Positions 63,243 to 64,000 of a stretch of 64,000 nt of DNA are shown in pieces; position 1 is the first letter of the stretch, and each line of letters begins with the position of its first letter. Position numbers and translations under genes: made by a program. A model generated the notes under the pieces. It made no database searches, was not told where the DNA came from, and saw only the letters and a program-made list of their open reading frames with translations. The stretch is from Agarophyton chilense (lineage: Eukaryota; Rhodophyta; Florideophyceae; Gracilariales; Gracilariaceae): the NCBI GenBank assembly GCA_030374765.1, contig JARGXX010000116.1, forward strand, positions 496,001-560,000, read 5' to 3'.

Positions 63243-63995
63243 TTACTTTTTCTTGAACCATTTGGGGATCTTCTTCGTTGCTTTCGATTTTTGCGTTTTC
63301 TTTTCAGGGCTGCTTAGATTAGATAGTGTGGTTGTAGGCGTGGACACTGCTGTGGCCTTCTCTGCTAAACTTTCGGGAGTGTCTTCGATTTTTTCCAGCA
63401 GATGTGGCTTTAGCAACTGATTCGACTCTGACGGCCCTTGTTCTATCCCAATGTGGACAACTGCAGCCGGCACTAATTTCTCGTCCCACAAAGTCTTCTT
63501 CACGTCCAAAACCTTCTTTGGCGGGACGACAAATAAATGGAATTTGACATTTCGAGCATCCACCAGGGCAGCTCTGACAAAACGAATAACTTCCCGAATC
63601 GTACTTGTTGGAAGAAAGGTACCTTGAATTGAGACGCGATCTGGGAAAAGAACCCGTACTATGGCGCTCCGGAAGCGATTCATGCGTTTCTGTGTTTCAG
63701 CATCGCGTAGTTTTTTGGTAAGGAGTGGCTTTTCTTGAATTTCGGCAATATGCGCAGCACTTTGATGTAACAAGCTCTTGAGTTCACTCGCTGTGGGTTC
63801 GAAGAAATCATCCGGGACGTCGAGCTTTCTCGGGTCAAAACGAACATTTGACGGACGAAAGACGCGGATTTGGCGTTCATTTAAAACACTTTGAGCAATT
63901 TCTTCAGGGGAGGACTTTTTCGGTTGCAATTCATCACAATTCTTTAGATCCAAGCTAGTGCCGGTTCCGGCTTCCGCCTGGTTTGGGACCTCCAT
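63243..63995 (-). CDS. UBX-domain protein (PUX1/ASPSCR1 type)
   Basis: 250 residues from the ATG at 63995, five bases from the window edge, so an upstream start or exon cannot be excluded. UBX proteins are adaptors of the AAA ATPase CDC48/p97. The region 30-95 resembles the segment before the UBX in PUX1 and ASPSCR1 (RQIRVFRPSN, FFEPTASELKSLL). The UBX fold (about 110-190) has IVRVLFPDRVSIQGTFLPTS, FHLFVVPPKKVL and a LVPAAVVHIG end, including the FxPS-like turn and the P-A-A-V strand. The tail is Lys-rich (KKIPKWFKKK). Plant PUX1 is about the same length, which supports this start. Confidence 0.82.
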   Translation of the reverse strand: MEVPNQAEAGTGTSLDLKNCDELQPKKSSPEEIAQSVLNERQIRVFRPSNVRFDPRKLDVPDDFFEPTASELKSLLHQSAAHIAEIQEKPLLTKKLRDAETQKRMNRFRSAIVRVLFPDRVSIQGTFLPTSTIREVIRFVRAALVDARNVKFHLFVVPPKKVLDVKKTLWDEKLVPAAVVHIGIEQGPSESNQLLKPHLLEKIEDTPESLAEKATAVSTPTTTLSNLSSPEKKTQKSKATKKIPKWFKKK

Positions 63996-64000
63996 TTCCC

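Noticed and set aside
1-64000. CRISPR arrays, operons and ribosome-binding sites
   Set aside because: The window is eukaryotic nuclear DNA; no regularly spaced repeats of that kind are present.

Overview
The window is eukaryotic nuclear DNA: genes with spliceosomal introns, organelle-targeted proteins and LTR retroelements. The host genes point to a red alga, most likely a florideophyte such as Chondrus. Most genes are intron-poor and tightly packed in convergent and divergent pairs, there are plastid-type leader peptides, and there is a very large glucan (floridean starch) synthase with an amylase-like N-terminal half, a GT5 half and a C-terminal glycogen-binding module. The species assignment is inference; nothing here was searched.

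Layout. 1-23201 is a nest of old mobile DNA. A full-length Ty3/gypsy chromodomain element (element 1, 9-12593, flanked by a 5-bp target duplication) is followed by a Tc1/mariner transposase remnant (13034-13306), a second and older Ty3/gypsy element (element 2, from 13307) and a solo LTR of the element-1 family (22356-23196, own 5-bp duplication). 23202-25309 is AT-rich and apparently gene-free. 25310-63995 is host territory: NAC beta/BTF3, a caprin-like protein, PRP19, a type-I DnaJ (one intron), a coiled-coil membrane protein, mitochondrial pyruvate carrier MPC2 (three introns), GINS subunit PSF2 (two introns), a Nup42-like CCCH protein, the glucan synthase, a plastid-type unknown, an F-box protein, pyruvate dehydrogenase E1 alpha, a cyclin, a bZIP-like protein, a small unknown gene with a decayed duplicate, succinyl-CoA ligase beta, a TPM-domain lumenal protein and a UBX-domain protein.

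Main result. Both Ty3/gypsy elements carry, between the chromodomain end of pol and the 3' LTR, a gene on the opposite strand. In element 1 it is open for 442 codons and starts about 50 bp from the 3' LTR. In element 2 the same position holds a decayed but clearly related antisense coding region, with conservative replacements in at least three blocks. The elements are otherwise strongly diverged, so the antisense gene looks like a conserved, selected part of this lineage. I do not recognise the protein. Both elements also share a primer-binding site that matches an internal (anticodon-arm) stretch of a tRNA-Arg(UCU)-like molecule instead of a tRNA 3' end, and an LTR-like AT-rich module between the two convergent coding regions.

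A second notable structure is a tandem duplication at 58.5-61.1 kb in which each copy kept a different gene: the first keeps a small unknown gene and has a rotted 3' end of succinyl-CoA ligase, while the second has the rotted small gene and the intact ligase.

As a whole the host genes are housekeeping: mitochondrial carbon metabolism (MPC2, PDH E1 alpha, succinyl-CoA ligase), protein biogenesis (NAC, DnaJ, UBX, F-box), splicing (PRP19), replication and cell cycle (PSF2, cyclin), storage glucan synthesis and plastid maintenance.
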